From contig CALGSZ010000106.1 in NCBI GenBank assembly GCA_937901745.1, positions 124,001-188,000 on the forward strand: a stretch of DNA of 64,000 bases, given 5' to 3'. Made by a program: the position numbers and the translations under genes. Of this stretch, positions 9,846-19,052 are shown piece after piece. The notes beneath the pieces are model-generated. The model saw nothing but the letters and a program-made list of their open reading frames with translations, did not search any database and was not told the origin of the DNA. The stretch is from an uncultured Chloroflexota bacterium. GTDB lineage: Bacteria > Chloroflexota > Chloroflexia > Thermomicrobiales > UBA6265. Positions within the stretch are counted from its first letter, which is position 1. Each line of letters opens with the position of its first letter.

Positions 9846-10829
9846 TCACTCCTCTTGCCGGAATGTCGGATCGCCGGCCGGCGCCGCCGCTTCCGGCTCC
9901 ATCAGCGAAACCAGCGTCGCCGTCGCGTTCTGTGGACTACTCTCCGGCTGCGCCATCATGCGCGCCAGGCGCCGGTACATCTGCGTCGTCGAGATGCTGA
10001 CGTGGCCCAGCATCTGCTGGATTTCCCGCAGCTCAACGCCGTGCCGCAGCGCGTGCGTGGCGAACGAGTGCCGCAGCGTGTGCGGAGTGATGTCGGCGAT
10101 TGACGCCTGCTCCGCGTACGTCTTCAGGATCAGCCAGAATCCTTGCCGGGTGAGCCGCCGGCCCCGGTGATTCAGGAAGAGGGCGTTCTCCTCCGACACA
10201 AGCAGTGCCGGACGCCCCTCCGCCAGGTAGCGCTGCAACGCCTCGACCGCGCTCGGCCGCAGCGGCACCCGGCGGATGCGCCCAGCCCTGCCGCCGCACG
10301 TCGCCTGCGCGGCCACGAGATCCACATGCTCGACGTCGAGCGCGACGAGCTCACTGACGCGCATGCCCGTCGAGTAGAGCGTCTCCAGCATCGCCTGGTC
10401 GCGCAGCGCTTCCGGCCGGTTCGCGCCGAGCATCTTGCTTGGCTGCTGCAACAGGAGCTCGACCTCCGCGGGCGTCATCGCGCGGGGCATGTACTTGTCA
10501 ACGCGCGGCGTCGCCATGTCGGCGGCCGGGTCCGCGCGGGTGATGCCCTCGCTGACGAGGAACTGGCAGAACGATTTGATTGCCGCCGTCTTTCGCGCCA
10601 CCGTGGACGAGGCATAGGTGCGGCCGCGGAGATAGAGCAGATACAGGTTGAGGTGTGCCTGCGTCAGCTCAGTCCAATGGCTGACCGGAGCCAGCTGATC
10701 CGCTTCCGGCGGGGCGGAGAGATAGGTCATGAACTGACTGAGATCGTTCCGGTACGCAGCGATCGTGTTCTGGGAGAACCCACGCTCGTTAGACAAGACT
10801 GACAAGAATCGCTCAACTGCGTCGCGCAT
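9846..10829 (-). CDS. Tyrosine recombinase of the XerC/XerD family
   Basis: Site-specific recombinase of 327 residues. A Xer homolog next to core genes usually resolves chromosome dimers at dif. An N-terminal SAM-like domain (residues about 1-95, GFSQNTIAAYRNDLSQF) precedes the catalytic domain. That domain has Arg in STGMRVSEL (about 154), HTLRHSFATHAL (about 245), LGHVSISTTQ and the nucleophile Tyr in QMYRRL (about 283). In the beta-hairpin where Xer proteins have GKGNK..VPL this one reads GGRAGRIRRVPL, so the catalytic Lys appears to be Arg. A 35-residue C-terminal tail extends past the usual end. ATG at 10829 follows gggggactcg. Coupled to glyS. Confidence 0.88.
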   Translation of the reverse strand: MRDAVERFLSVLSNERGFSQNTIAAYRNDLSQFMTYLSAPPEADQLAPVSHWTELTQAHLNLYLLYLRGRTYASSTVARKTAAIKSFCQFLVSEGITRADPAADMATPRVDKYMPRAMTPAEVELLLQQPSKMLGANRPEALRDQAMLETLYSTGMRVSELVALDVEHVDLVAAQATCGGRAGRIRRVPLRPSAVEALQRYLAEGRPALLVSEENALFLNHRGRRLTRQGFWLILKTYAEQASIADITPHTLRHSFATHALRHGVELREIQQMLGHVSISTTQMYRRLARMMAQPESSPQNATATLVSLMEPEAAAPAGDPTFRQEE

Positions 10830-10990
10830 CGAGTCCCCCGACGATGCCCGTGGCCGCGCGCCCAACTGCGTGGCTCGCGACCTCGACTATCAACTCCGAC
10901 TCCGGCCGCCAGCCTCTCCCGCTCGCGACGCGTGGATCAGGCCTGACCGAAACTCGCGGCCCCTCGATGGCAGCCCGCTAGCAGCCTGGG

Positions 10991-12103
10991 CTACGCAACA
11001 GTCTCCCACGGTTGATACCGCAAGCCGAACGCATCGGCCACTGCTTCGTGAGTGATCGCGCCGTTCAGCACGTTGATCCCCTTCGCCAAAGCGGGATCGC
11101 GCCGCGCCGCCTCCTCCAGCCCGAGGGTCGCGAGCTCCAGCGCGTACGGCAGCGTGACGTTCGACAACGCGAACGTGCTCGTCCGAGGCACCGCGCCCGG
11201 CATGTTGGTCACGCAATAGTGAATGACCCCATCGAATTCGTAGACAGGATCGCTGTGCGTCGTCGGGCGCGACGTCTCAAAGCAGCCGCCCTGGTCGATC
11301 GCCACGTCCACCACGACCGATCCCCGCCGCATCTTGGAGATCATCTCGCGGGAAACGAGCTTGGGAGCCCGCGCACCGGCAACGAGCACGCCCCCGATGA
11401 CGAGGTCGGAATTCCGGATTTGCTCGGCGATGTTGCTTCGATTCGCGGCGAGGGTATGTATTCGGCCATGCAGCAGTTGGTCGAGCTGGCGCAGCCGCTC
11501 GATATTCTTGTCGATCACGGTGACGTTCGCGCCCATGCCTAGCGCGATCTGTGCCGCGTTGATGCCTACCGTGCCGCCGCCGAGGACAAGCACTTCAGCT
11601 CCAGGCACGCCAGAAACCCCGCCGAGCAGCAGACCTCGCCCGCCGTGACTTCGCTGCAGGTACAGGGCGCCGACTTGGACCGACATCCGCCCCGCGACCT
11701 CGCTCATCGGGGTCAGCAGCGGCAGGACACCGGACGACAGTTGGACCGTCTCGTAGGCGACCGCTTTGACGCACTGCTCCATTAGGGCTCGCGTCAGCAG
11801 CTCGTCAGCAGCAAGGTGCAAGTAGGTGAAGAGGATCTGCCGAGGGCGTAGGAGCGGAAATTCTTCGGGAACGGGTTCTTTGACCTTGAGGATCATGTCC
11901 GCGCGGGAAAACACATCAGCGTGACAATCGACGATTTCCGCGCCCGCGCGAAGATATTCATCATCCGGGAAGCCGCTACCAAGGCCGGCTCCCCGCTCTA
12001 CCAGCACGTGATGTCCGTTAGCAGTGAATTCAGCGACACCGGCCGGTGTGGTCGAGACCCGGTACTCCAGGTCCTTGACCTCCTTCGGCACCCCCACGAT
12101 CAT
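10991..12103 (-). CDS. ald: Alanine dehydrogenase
   Basis: NAD-dependent oxidative deamination of L-alanine to pyruvate and ammonia, or the reverse. The 370-residue length is standard. Motifs seen are MIVGVPKEVKDLEYRVSTTP at the N-terminus, substrate Lys in DMILKVKEP, and FTYLHLAADE with the catalytic His. The Rossmann loop is VLVLGGGTVGINAAQ, and DVAIDQGGCFETSRPTTH is the conserved late motif. It transcribes away from the lipoprotein gene at 12343. The 240-bp divergent region carries a 9-bp inverted repeat that may be its operator. Confidence 0.96.
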   Translation of the reverse strand: MIVGVPKEVKDLEYRVSTTPAGVAEFTANGHHVLVERGAGLGSGFPDDEYLRAGAEIVDCHADVFSRADMILKVKEPVPEEFPLLRPRQILFTYLHLAADELLTRALMEQCVKAVAYETVQLSSGVLPLLTPMSEVAGRMSVQVGALYLQRSHGGRGLLLGGVSGVPGAEVLVLGGGTVGINAAQIALGMGANVTVIDKNIERLRQLDQLLHGRIHTLAANRSNIAEQIRNSDLVIGGVLVAGARAPKLVSREMISKMRRGSVVVDVAIDQGGCFETSRPTTHSDPVYEFDGVIHYCVTNMPGAVPRTSTFALSNVTLPYALELATLGLEEAARRDPALAKGINVLNGAITHEAVADAFGLRYQPWETVA

Positions 12104-12136
12104 GCACTACAGCTCCATACCGCCGCGAACGGCCGT

Positions 12137-12178
12137 ATCGGGTCGGACTCCGGCCGCCGCTGATGCCCACGACCCGAT
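12137..12178. promoter_or_regulatory. Inverted repeat in the ald / lipoprotein divergent region
   Basis: Perfect 9-bp arms ATCGGGTCG (12137-12145) and CGACCCGAT (12170-12178), separated by 24 bases, 34 bases upstream of the ald ATG. It could be a regulator site or an mRNA hairpin in the ald leader. A sequence observation; the role is inferred. Confidence 0.4.
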
Positions 12179-12342
12179 CGGACCTCAGCTCGCGGGGACG
12201 TCCGCATTCTAACATAACGCATCGCGGCCCCTTCCGACGTCATCCCAGTCCTGACCGTGGCCGCGGCATCGGGTATCGTTTGCAGCACGCGTGTCCATTC
12301 GCGTTGACGTGGCGCATCGTTCGCGCCCGGGAGAGTCGTGCC

Positions 12343-14214
12343 TTGAGATCGCAGCGCCAAACTCTGATCGTTCGCTTGGCTATCGTCGCGATTCTGACAC
12401 CGATACTCCTCGCCGCCTGCGGCGGAGAAGACGAGGACCCGACGCCGACGCCACAGCCAGCCACGCAGACGCCAACGACCGCGGCTTCCACCCCGGCGGC
12501 CACGCCGGCCTCGTCGCCCGCTGCGGATTCGCCACCTGCCGCGACACTCGCCAGCCCTCCGGCGGTCTCACCCGTCGCGTCGCCGGTTTCCGGCTCACCG
12601 GTCTCGGGAACGACCGGGCGCTCGATCACTCGTGAGGAGTTCCAGCAGCAGCTCCTGCAGCATTTCAACTTCGAGCCGGCGGCGAACCAGGGGGGCACTG
12701 TCGTCATCGGCGAGTCGGGCGATATCAGCACCGTCAACCCGATCCTGGCGAACGACACGCTGACGATCTCGATCGTCGGGACGATCTTCGAGCCGCTGGT
12801 CGGCGCCAGCCCGATCGACGGCCAGCCAGTGCCGGCGCTCGCCGACTACTGGGAGGTCTCCCCGGACGGCCTTACCTACACGTTCCACCTCAACCGGGAT
12901 GCCCGCTGGCATGACGGCACGGACGTCACCGCGGAGGATGTGAAGTTCAGCTTCGACGCCGTCCTCGACCCAAACACTGGCAGCAGCTTCCGGACCATCG
13001 TGGATGACGCCATCGAGTCCTACGAGGTCGTCGATCCCGATACATTCCGCATCACTGCAAGCGATCGACTTGTCAGCTTCCTCTACGAGGGGCCGGGAGC
13101 CGTCTTCATTGTCCCAAAGCACATCTGGGAGCCCGTCGGCTTCGAAAGTTGGTCATTCGATGGCGGCAGTACCGGGCAAGATCCGAGCCGCGTCATCGGC
13201 ACCGGCCCATTCAAGTTCCAGGAGTGGGTGCAGGGCGATCACGTGACAGTCGTCCGCAATGACGATTACTACGATGACCCACCGCACCTGGACGCGGTTA
13301 CGCTACAGGTTCAACCTAACTCCGACTCGGCGGTCCTCGCGCTGCAGAACGGGCAAATTGACGCGATTGAGATTCTGCCGCCGGAGCAGGTTGAGACGAT
13401 TCGCAACACGCCCGGCTTGGCGGTGGAGATCTACGATTTCTTCCAAATGACCATTTACGGCTTCAATCTCGATGCCGAGCAGACGACGCTCTTCCAGGAC
13501 AAAGAGGTTCGGCAGGCACTCTTCTACGCGCTCGACCGCGACTCGATCACGCGCAACATCTTCCTCGGCTACGGCGAACCGGCCGTGGGCACGCAACCCA
13601 GGCTCTCGCCCGCTTACGCGCCAGACCGGATGACGCCGCAATACGCGTACGATCCCGACAAGGCGCGTGAGCTCCTGGCCGCCGCCGGCTGGACCGACTC
13701 CAACGGCAACGGCACGGTCGACAAGGATGGACAGGAGCTCGACTTCGACCTGATCTACGTGGGCGGCGAGACGGTCGTGGACCAGATCGTCTCCTACATG
13801 CAGGAGGCATGGGCCGACGTCGGCGTCAAGATGGAGCCGCGCTCGGTTTCAGGCGGCGCGCTCGTTGACGCGCTCGAGTCGCACGACTTTGAGATGGCGC
13901 TCCTTGCCTTCTCTCTGTCGCCCGATGGCAGCCAGGGGCCGCTCTTTACATGCGATGCTTACGAGGGCGGGTTCAACTTCTGGCGGTATTGCAATCCGCG
14001 CTACGACGAGCTCGATGAGCAGCAGAAACGGGAATTCGATCCGAACCTGCGCCGCGAGCTGCTTATCCAACAGTCCCAAATCATTTGGGAGGATCAGCCC
14101 GTTGGGGTCATCCGCTTCGGCGTGGCGCGAACTGGGTACTCCACTCGCCTCCACAACTTCATCCCGAACGGCTATGGATTCCTTTGGAGTCTTCCCTACG
14201 TTTGGGTCGAGTGA
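12343..14214 (+). CDS. Solute-binding lipoprotein, oligopeptide/nickel family (SBP_bac_5)
   Basis: Extracytoplasmic binding protein of family 5 for peptide-type ABC importers, 623 residues. A signal (LIVRLAIVAILTPILLAAC) ends in lipobox LLAAC, so the mature Cys is lipidated. A 60-residue Thr/Pro/Ala/Ser-rich linker follows. The SBP_5 fold then begins near GGTVVIGESGDISTVNP, with YWEVSPDGLTYTFHL and RWHDGTDVTAEDVKFSF. TTG at 12343 is chosen because gggagag lies seven bases upstream; upstream in-frame codons lack any signal feature. No permease or ATPase is adjacent, so it is an orphan that must share a transporter encoded elsewhere. Substrate unknown. Confidence 0.9.
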   Translation: MRSQRQTLIVRLAIVAILTPILLAACGGEDEDPTPTPQPATQTPTTAASTPAATPASSPAADSPPAATLASPPAVSPVASPVSGSPVSGTTGRSITREEFQQQLLQHFNFEPAANQGGTVVIGESGDISTVNPILANDTLTISIVGTIFEPLVGASPIDGQPVPALADYWEVSPDGLTYTFHLNRDARWHDGTDVTAEDVKFSFDAVLDPNTGSSFRTIVDDAIESYEVVDPDTFRITASDRLVSFLYEGPGAVFIVPKHIWEPVGFESWSFDGGSTGQDPSRVIGTGPFKFQEWVQGDHVTVVRNDDYYDDPPHLDAVTLQVQPNSDSAVLALQNGQIDAIEILPPEQVETIRNTPGLAVEIYDFFQMTIYGFNLDAEQTTLFQDKEVRQALFYALDRDSITRNIFLGYGEPAVGTQPRLSPAYAPDRMTPQYAYDPDKARELLAAAGWTDSNGNGTVDKDGQELDFDLIYVGGETVVDQIVSYMQEAWADVGVKMEPRSVSGGALVDALESHDFEMALLAFSLSPDGSQGPLFTCDAYEGGFNFWRYCNPRYDELDEQQKREFDPNLRRELLIQQSQIIWEDQPVGVIRFGVARTGYSTRLHNFIPNGYGFLWSLPYVWVE

Positions 14215-14272
14215 CGGGCCGCCTGAGCTCGCGTTCTGACTCGCGCGGAAACGCCGTCGGCACGCGGGAGAG

Positions 14273-14281
14273 TGGTACCAT
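14273..14281 (+). promoter_or_regulatory. Extended -10 box upstream of rseP-ispG
   Basis: TGGTACCAT, a TGn joined to TACCAT, about 80 bases upstream of the rseP TTG start. No -35 is recognisable. Predicted from the motif it shares with other upstream regions. Confidence 0.45.
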
Positions 14282-14360
14282 TTGATTGTCAATTGAGCCG
14301 GCGACGGCCGACGGGTACGTCGAGCTCGGCCGCGTCGGTTTCACGTTTGGAGGGCCCCGA

Positions 14361-15707
14361 TTGTTCTCGAGCGACTTCCTGAACGGCCTCTATATCATCC
14401 CGATCCTGGCCGTCCTCATTTTGATCCACGAATTTGGGCATTTCTTCGCTGCCCGGATGTGTGGCGTCAAGGTCGAAGAGTTTGGCATCGGCATCCCGCC
14501 GCGTCTCTTCGGCTTCATGTGGAAAGGCGTGCTCTGGTCGATCAACGCCATCCCATTCGGCGGGTTCGTTCGCGTCAAGGGTGAGGATGGCCGGAACCTC
14601 GAGCCAGACTCGATGAACGCGCAGCCGGCGCACGAGCGAGCATTCTTCCTCTCGGCCGGCGCGGGAATGAATGTCCTCCTTGCCGTGGTCCTGATGATCG
14701 CGGTCATCGGCTTCCAGGGGATTCCGCACAACACCGTTTATATCGGCGGCGTCGCGGCCGGCTCTCCAGCGGCGAAAGCCGGCTGGCAGGCCGGAGATCG
14801 CCTCGTCAAGATCAACGGCGAGGAGATGGAGACGCCCGAAGAGATCGTCAACGCAACCGCCGCGCACGAGGGCGAGCCCATCAAGGTCACCATCGAGCGA
14901 CGCGGCCGGTACGTCGAGACGACGGTGGTTCCGCGCAAGAACCCGCCGGAAGGCGAAGGGCGGGTCGGAGTCACCCTCGTTACGCGCACGACCGGCACGG
15001 TGACCGTCGAGCGGGTCGCGCCCGGGTCGCCAGCCGCCGAGGCGGGATTACTGCCGGGCGACCAGTTCGTCCTGATCAACAACCGCGACGTTACCGACGC
15101 CTTCGTGCTGGCGACGGAGCTGAATCGCTTCCAGGGCGCGCCGGTTCCAGTGACCATCTTGCGCAATGGAGAGGAAATCGCTACCGAGATCAATGTGCCG
15201 CGCGTGGGATCGAGCGAGGACCTAACGCTGGCGACCGGCTTCGAGGCACTGCGCCTGAAGCCCGTTTATGAAAAGGTCCCCGCGATCGAGGTCGTGCCGC
15301 GCGGCTTCCAGGAGGCTTACAACCAGACGAAGCAGATGCTCAACGGGCTGAAGACGCTCTTCAGCAGCCCGGAGAATCTCGACCAAGTCGCGGGACCGGT
15401 TGGCATGGGGCAGCTAACCAGCGAGCTGATCCGCGAGAGCGTCTTGCCGCTCTGGGTAACGCTCGCCAGCCTGACAATTGTCCTCTCGCTCAACTTGGCC
15501 TTGCTCAACTTGCTCCCGTTGCCAGCGCTCGACGGCGGCCGCCTGCTCTTCGTGCTTCTGGAGATTGTGCGCGGAGGCCGGCGCATTGCGCCCGAGAAGG
15601 AAGGGCTGGTGCACCTCGCGGGGCTGGTGCTGCTCATCGGCCTGATGTTCGTGATTGGATTCGCAGATATTCGTCGTCTCGTCAGCGGCGAATCGTTCTT
15701 ACGATAA
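14361..15707 (+). CDS. rseP: Site-2 zinc metalloprotease RseP/RasP with two PDZ domains
   Basis: Intramembrane protease that cleaves membrane anti-sigma factors and signal-peptide remnants. It has 448 residues. The first helix holds the zinc motif HEFGH (LILIHEFGHFFAARM) near residue 30. Two PDZ domains follow (PHNTVYIGGVAAGSPAAKAG and VERVAPGSPAAEAGLLPGD). The C-terminal helices carry LNLLPLPALDGGRLLF with the third zinc ligand Asp. TTG at 14361 is chosen because ggaggg lies six bases upstream. An earlier in-frame TTG at 14286 would add residues before the first helix and has no site. It precedes ispG as in many bacteria, but the usual dxr is missing. Confidence 0.94.
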   Translation: MFSSDFLNGLYIIPILAVLILIHEFGHFFAARMCGVKVEEFGIGIPPRLFGFMWKGVLWSINAIPFGGFVRVKGEDGRNLEPDSMNAQPAHERAFFLSAGAGMNVLLAVVLMIAVIGFQGIPHNTVYIGGVAAGSPAAKAGWQAGDRLVKINGEEMETPEEIVNATAAHEGEPIKVTIERRGRYVETTVVPRKNPPEGEGRVGVTLVTRTTGTVTVERVAPGSPAAEAGLLPGDQFVLINNRDVTDAFVLATELNRFQGAPVPVTILRNGEEIATEINVPRVGSSEDLTLATGFEALRLKPVYEKVPAIEVVPRGFQEAYNQTKQMLNGLKTLFSSPENLDQVAGPVGMGQLTSELIRESVLPLWVTLASLTIVLSLNLALLNLLPLPALDGGRLLFVLLEIVRGGRRIAPEKEGLVHLAGLVLLIGLMFVIGFADIRRLVSGESFLR

Positions 15708-15805
15708 GGAGCCGGCCACCGAACCGGTTTCGCTCCCTCACGCCGCACCGACGAACGCGAAAAATGGGGAGCGGACCGGCGGCGCTCGGCTCAGGAGTGT
15801 CTTCA

Positions 15806-16990
15806 ATGCTGCTCGCACCCCGACGCAAGACGAGAGTTCTCCACGTCGGTGACGTAAAGATCGGCGGTGACAATCCCATCGTCGTTCAGTCCATGACGAC
15901 CGCCGATACACGCGACCCCGCGGCCACCCTGCGCCAGATTCATGAGCTGGCCGACGCGGGCTGCGAGGTCGTGCGCATCGCGGTGCCGGATCGCAAGGCG
16001 GCGGCGGCGCTGCCCGACATCGTGCCGCACTCTCCTGTTCCGCTCATCGCCGATATCCACTTCGAGCACACCCTCGCGCTGAAGGCGCTCGACGCCGGAA
16101 TCCACGGCCTTCGCCTCAATCCGGGCAACATCCGCAAGCCGGAAGATGTCCGCGAGGTCGTCAGTCGCGCGAAGGAGCGCGGCGTGCCGATCCGGATCGG
16201 GGTCAACTACGGCTCCGTGCCGCCGATGACTCGCGAATTCGTGGATGAAATGGCGGAGCGCGGAGCAACGCAGATCGAGCTACGCGCCGAGTGGATGGTC
16301 CGCACCGCGTTGGGCCATATCAAGATCCTGGAGGATCTGGACTTCGGCGACATCAAGGTCAGCCTGAAGGCGTTCGAAGTCCCGGTCATGATCGAGGCCT
16401 ACCGGCGTTTCGCCGCCCTGCCGAACGACTATCCGCTTCACTTGGGCGTCACGGAGGCGGGGACGCCGCGCGCCGGGAGCGTTCGGTCGGCCGTCGGGCT
16501 CGGCACGCTCCTCGCTCTTGGTATCGGCGACACGATCCGCGTCTCCCTGACGACGAATCCGGTGGAGGAAGTCTTCGTCGCCTATGAGATCCTGAAGAGC
16601 CTGGAGCTGCGTCAGAAGGGCGCGACGATGATCGCATGCCCGACCTGCGGTCGCGTTGAGGTCGATCTCTTCCGCATTGCCAACGAGATCGATGCGTTCC
16701 TTGCCAACATCAAGGAGCCGATCCGCGTCGCCGTGATGGGCTGCGTCGTCAATGGCCCGGGCGAGGCGCGCGACGCAGACGTTGGGCTCGCGGCCGGCAA
16801 CGCGAAGGGCGTCATCTTCCGCAAGGGCAAGATTGTACGGACGGTGCCGGAGCCGGAGATGATCGACGCCCTAAAGGCCGAGATCCACAAGGTCATCGAG
16901 GAGCGGCGATCCGGTCAGATGGAAGAGGAAGATGCCGGCGCCGCTGGACGATATCGCCCACTCTTGACGCTGACGCCAGTCTCCGGATAG
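15806..16990 (+). CDS. ispG: 4-hydroxy-3-methylbut-2-en-1-yl diphosphate synthase
   Basis: 4Fe-4S enzyme of the MEP isoprenoid pathway converting ME-cPP to HMBPP. It has 394 residues. An N-terminal TIM barrel carries IVVQSMTTADTRD, IADIHFEH and GLRLNPGNI. The C-terminal reductase-like domain has cluster cysteines in ACPTCGRVE and MGCVVNGPGEA, with the cluster Glu in NGPGE. ATG at 15806 has aggag eight bases upstream, and the alternative start at 15764 is weaker. It follows rseP by 98 bases and probably shares its transcript. With menA downstream, it indicates MEP-derived prenyl precursors in this organism. Confidence 0.96.
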   Translation: MLLAPRRKTRVLHVGDVKIGGDNPIVVQSMTTADTRDPAATLRQIHELADAGCEVVRIAVPDRKAAAALPDIVPHSPVPLIADIHFEHTLALKALDAGIHGLRLNPGNIRKPEDVREVVSRAKERGVPIRIGVNYGSVPPMTREFVDEMAERGATQIELRAEWMVRTALGHIKILEDLDFGDIKVSLKAFEVPVMIEAYRRFAALPNDYPLHLGVTEAGTPRAGSVRSAVGLGTLLALGIGDTIRVSLTTNPVEEVFVAYEILKSLELRQKGATMIACPTCGRVEVDLFRIANEIDAFLANIKEPIRVAVMGCVVNGPGEARDADVGLAAGNAKGVIFRKGKIVRTVPEPEMIDALKAEIHKVIEERRSGQMEEEDAGAAGRYRPLLTLTPVSG

Positions 16991-17053
16991 AGAATCGCGC
17001 CACAAACTCACGGTATTTGGGTGCTTTGTTGCGTCTGGGATGGGGAGGGGCAA

Positions 17054-17749
17054 TTGAAATTTCGACCGCCTGAAGCGGCCCTGACGGCCGAGGATCTCGC
17101 TTTTCTGTCCAAAGTCGATAGTCCGACGATCGCCAACGCGATCGAGACATTCGAGCTCCGCGACCGCACCGAGGGCTATATCGGTGGCGCGGTTCGGTGT
17201 CTATTTCCCGATCTCGGTGTCATGGTCGGGCAGGCACTGACGGTGACGGTGACGAACGTGCGAGGACCGGTCGCCAGCCGCGACGGCTATTGGCGAATGT
17301 GGGAAGCGCTCTCCGCCATGCCGAAGCCGTCGGTGATCGTCATGCAGGACCTCAGCGGCCGCCCCACCCGCTGTGCCTACGCCGGCGAGGTGATGGCCAC
17401 GCTCGCGAAGCGGCTCGGAGCGGTCGGCATGGTTACGGACGGCGGCTTCCGCGACCTTGACGAGGTCCGCGCCCTTGGCTTCCATTACTACGCCGCTTAC
17501 GCGGTCGTCTCCCACGGCAACTTCGCGATCATAGACGTCGGCGTGCCGGTGACGCTGGACGGCCAGCGTATCGAGACCGGCGACATCCTCCATGGCGACG
17601 CGAACGGCATCGTCATCGTTCCGCGCGAGACATTGAAGGAACTGCCGCGGGCGGTTGAGAAGATCCGCAAGCGCGAGTCGTCGCTGATGGATTACATCCG
17701 CAGCGACGAGTTCACGCTCGAAGGCGTCCGCACGCACCGCGGCTATTGA
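17054..17749 (+). CDS. RraA-like / HMG-CHA class II aldolase family protein
   Basis: Member of the RraA / 4-hydroxy-4-methyl-2-oxoglutarate aldolase fold, 231 residues, cytoplasmic. The metal and substrate motif G-x3-DG-x2-RD is intact in GMVTDGGFRDLDEV, which favours a pyruvate-aldolase or oxaloacetate-decarboxylase activity over a pure RraA-type RNase inhibitor. Other conserved segments are SPTIANAIE near the N-terminus and ILHGDANGIVIVP. TTG at 17054 follows ggggagggg by three bases; upstream in-frame sequence is not conserved. It lies 63 bases after ispG and may be read through from it. The specific reaction cannot be told. Confidence 0.86.
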   Translation: MKFRPPEAALTAEDLAFLSKVDSPTIANAIETFELRDRTEGYIGGAVRCLFPDLGVMVGQALTVTVTNVRGPVASRDGYWRMWEALSAMPKPSVIVMQDLSGRPTRCAYAGEVMATLAKRLGAVGMVTDGGFRDLDEVRALGFHYYAAYAVVSHGNFAIIDVGVPVTLDGQRIETGDILHGDANGIVIVPRETLKELPRAVEKIRKRESSLMDYIRSDEFTLEGVRTHRGY

Positions 17750-17812
17750 TCGCCACGCGTAACCAAACTCACCAAGGGCCGGTGGCGGCCGGCATCTGAC
17801 TTCGTGCAATTC

Positions 17813-17841
17813 TTCACAATCTCTGAGTGATACTGATAGAC
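17813..17841 (+). promoter_or_regulatory. Sigma-70 promoter for the NitT/TauT-type ABC operon
   Basis: TTCACA (17813-17818), a 17-bp spacer, then TAGACT (17836-17841), with TG at 17833 giving an extended -10. The binding-protein ATG lies 78 bases downstream. Confidence 0.65.
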
Positions 17842-17918
17842 TTACGCCGGCAGCGACGCCGCGGCGGAACGCGGCCGGTCAATTCGGCTGCCACCGGTTT
17901 CGAGGTGAAGGGACAAAG

Positions 17919-19052
17919 ATGGGGGCCCAGCGAACGCGATTGATCTCCGTCGTCTCGGTATTACTCCTATCGCTCGTCGCGAGCGTCATCGGCAGTCCGG
18001 TGGGGGCGCAGGAGAACGCGACGCCACAGACCCTTTCGTGCGAGCCGCTCTCCTCGGCGCTGGCGACTCCAACCTCACCCTCGGAACCGGCCGCGACGCC
18101 TGCTCCGGCGGCTGAGCTAACTGAAGTCAAGATGGGCTATGTTCCCGTCTCGATCTTCGCTCCGGTCTTCGTTGCAAAGGAAAAGGGTTACTACGCCGAG
18201 CAGGGCATCGATCTGGTGCTCGAGCCGTTCCCCGGCGGAGCTGATCCGGTCGTTCTGACCGCCAGCGGACAGCTCGACCTCGCCATAGGCGGCGCCGGTC
18301 CGGCCTTCTGGAACGCGCTCGCGCAGGGGCTGCCGATCACCGTCATCGCTCCCGGCCACGAGGAAGGTAGCCCGGTTGCGACTCCGCTGATGATCTCCAA
18401 GGAGGCCTGCGAGTCCGGCGACATCACCTCGGTTGCCGATCTGAAGGGCAAGAAGGTCTCGGTGAACGCGCGTGGCGCCACCGAGTACTGGCTGGACCAG
18501 GCACTGCGCACCGCTGGCCTGACGATCAACGACATCGATCTGCAGACGCTCGCCTTCCCAGACGCCGTTGCCGCGCTTCAGTCAGGCGCAATCGACGCGG
18601 CGATGGTCGGCGAGCCGCTCGCGACGTCCGCTGAGCAGCAAGGCATCGCCGTCCGCCTACTCAGCGACTTCCCGGTCCAGGGCATCCAGCCAACGCTGAT
18701 CTTCGCGAACAATGATTTCCTCGCTGACAATCCCGATCTGGTGAAGGGGCTGGTGACCGCCTACCTCAAGGCCTGCCGCGACCTGACCGGCGACGGGATG
18801 AATGATCCCCGGCACCTGGCCATCATCGAGCAGTACACGCAGGTGCCGGCCTCGCTCATCGCCTCGTCGATCAAGCCGGTCTACGCGGTGGATGGCAACA
18901 TTAGCGTCGAAAGCATGAACGCGCTCCAGAGATTCTTCCGCGAGCGCGGACAGCTGGAGTACGACGAAGACCTGGACCCAGCCGCGTTCATCGATACGCG
19001 GTACGTCGAGGCGGCGCTCGCCGAGCTCGGGCCGTACCAGCCTGAATCCTGA
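17919..19052 (+). CDS. NitT/TauT-type (NMT1/SsuA-like) ABC substrate-binding protein
   Basis: Exported binding protein of 377 residues. A signal peptide ends at SPVGAQ-EN, and an Ala/Thr/Pro linker runs to about residue 68. The NMT1/SsuA fold follows: VKMGYVPVSIFAPVFVAKEKGYY, AEQGIDLVLEPF, GQLDLAIGGAG and LKGKKVSVNARG. GAIDAAMVGEPLA comes later. Such proteins bind sulfonates, nitrate, pyrimidines or similar small molecules; the substrate cannot be assigned. ATG at 17919 is preceded by gaaggga. Its stop overlaps the ATPase start by one base. No TPP riboswitch is visible upstream, which argues against a thiamine-regulated precursor transporter. Confidence 0.9.
   Translation: MGAQRTRLISVVSVLLLSLVASVIGSPVGAQENATPQTLSCEPLSSALATPTSPSEPAATPAPAAELTEVKMGYVPVSIFAPVFVAKEKGYYAEQGIDLVLEPFPGGADPVVLTASGQLDLAIGGAGPAFWNALAQGLPITVIAPGHEEGSPVATPLMISKEACESGDITSVADLKGKKVSVNARGATEYWLDQALRTAGLTINDIDLQTLAFPDAVAALQSGAIDAAMVGEPLATSAEQQGIAVRLLSDFPVQGIQPTLIFANNDFLADNPDLVKGLVTAYLKACRDLTGDGMNDPRHLAIIEQYTQVPASLIASSIKPVYAVDGNISVESMNALQRFFRERGQLEYDEDLDPAAFIDTRYVEAALAELGPYQPES

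Noticed and set aside
17750..17918. TPP riboswitch upstream of the NMT1/THI5-like binding protein
   Set aside because: The conserved CUGAGA...ACCUGAUCUGG core is absent; only a sigma-70-type promoter is seen.
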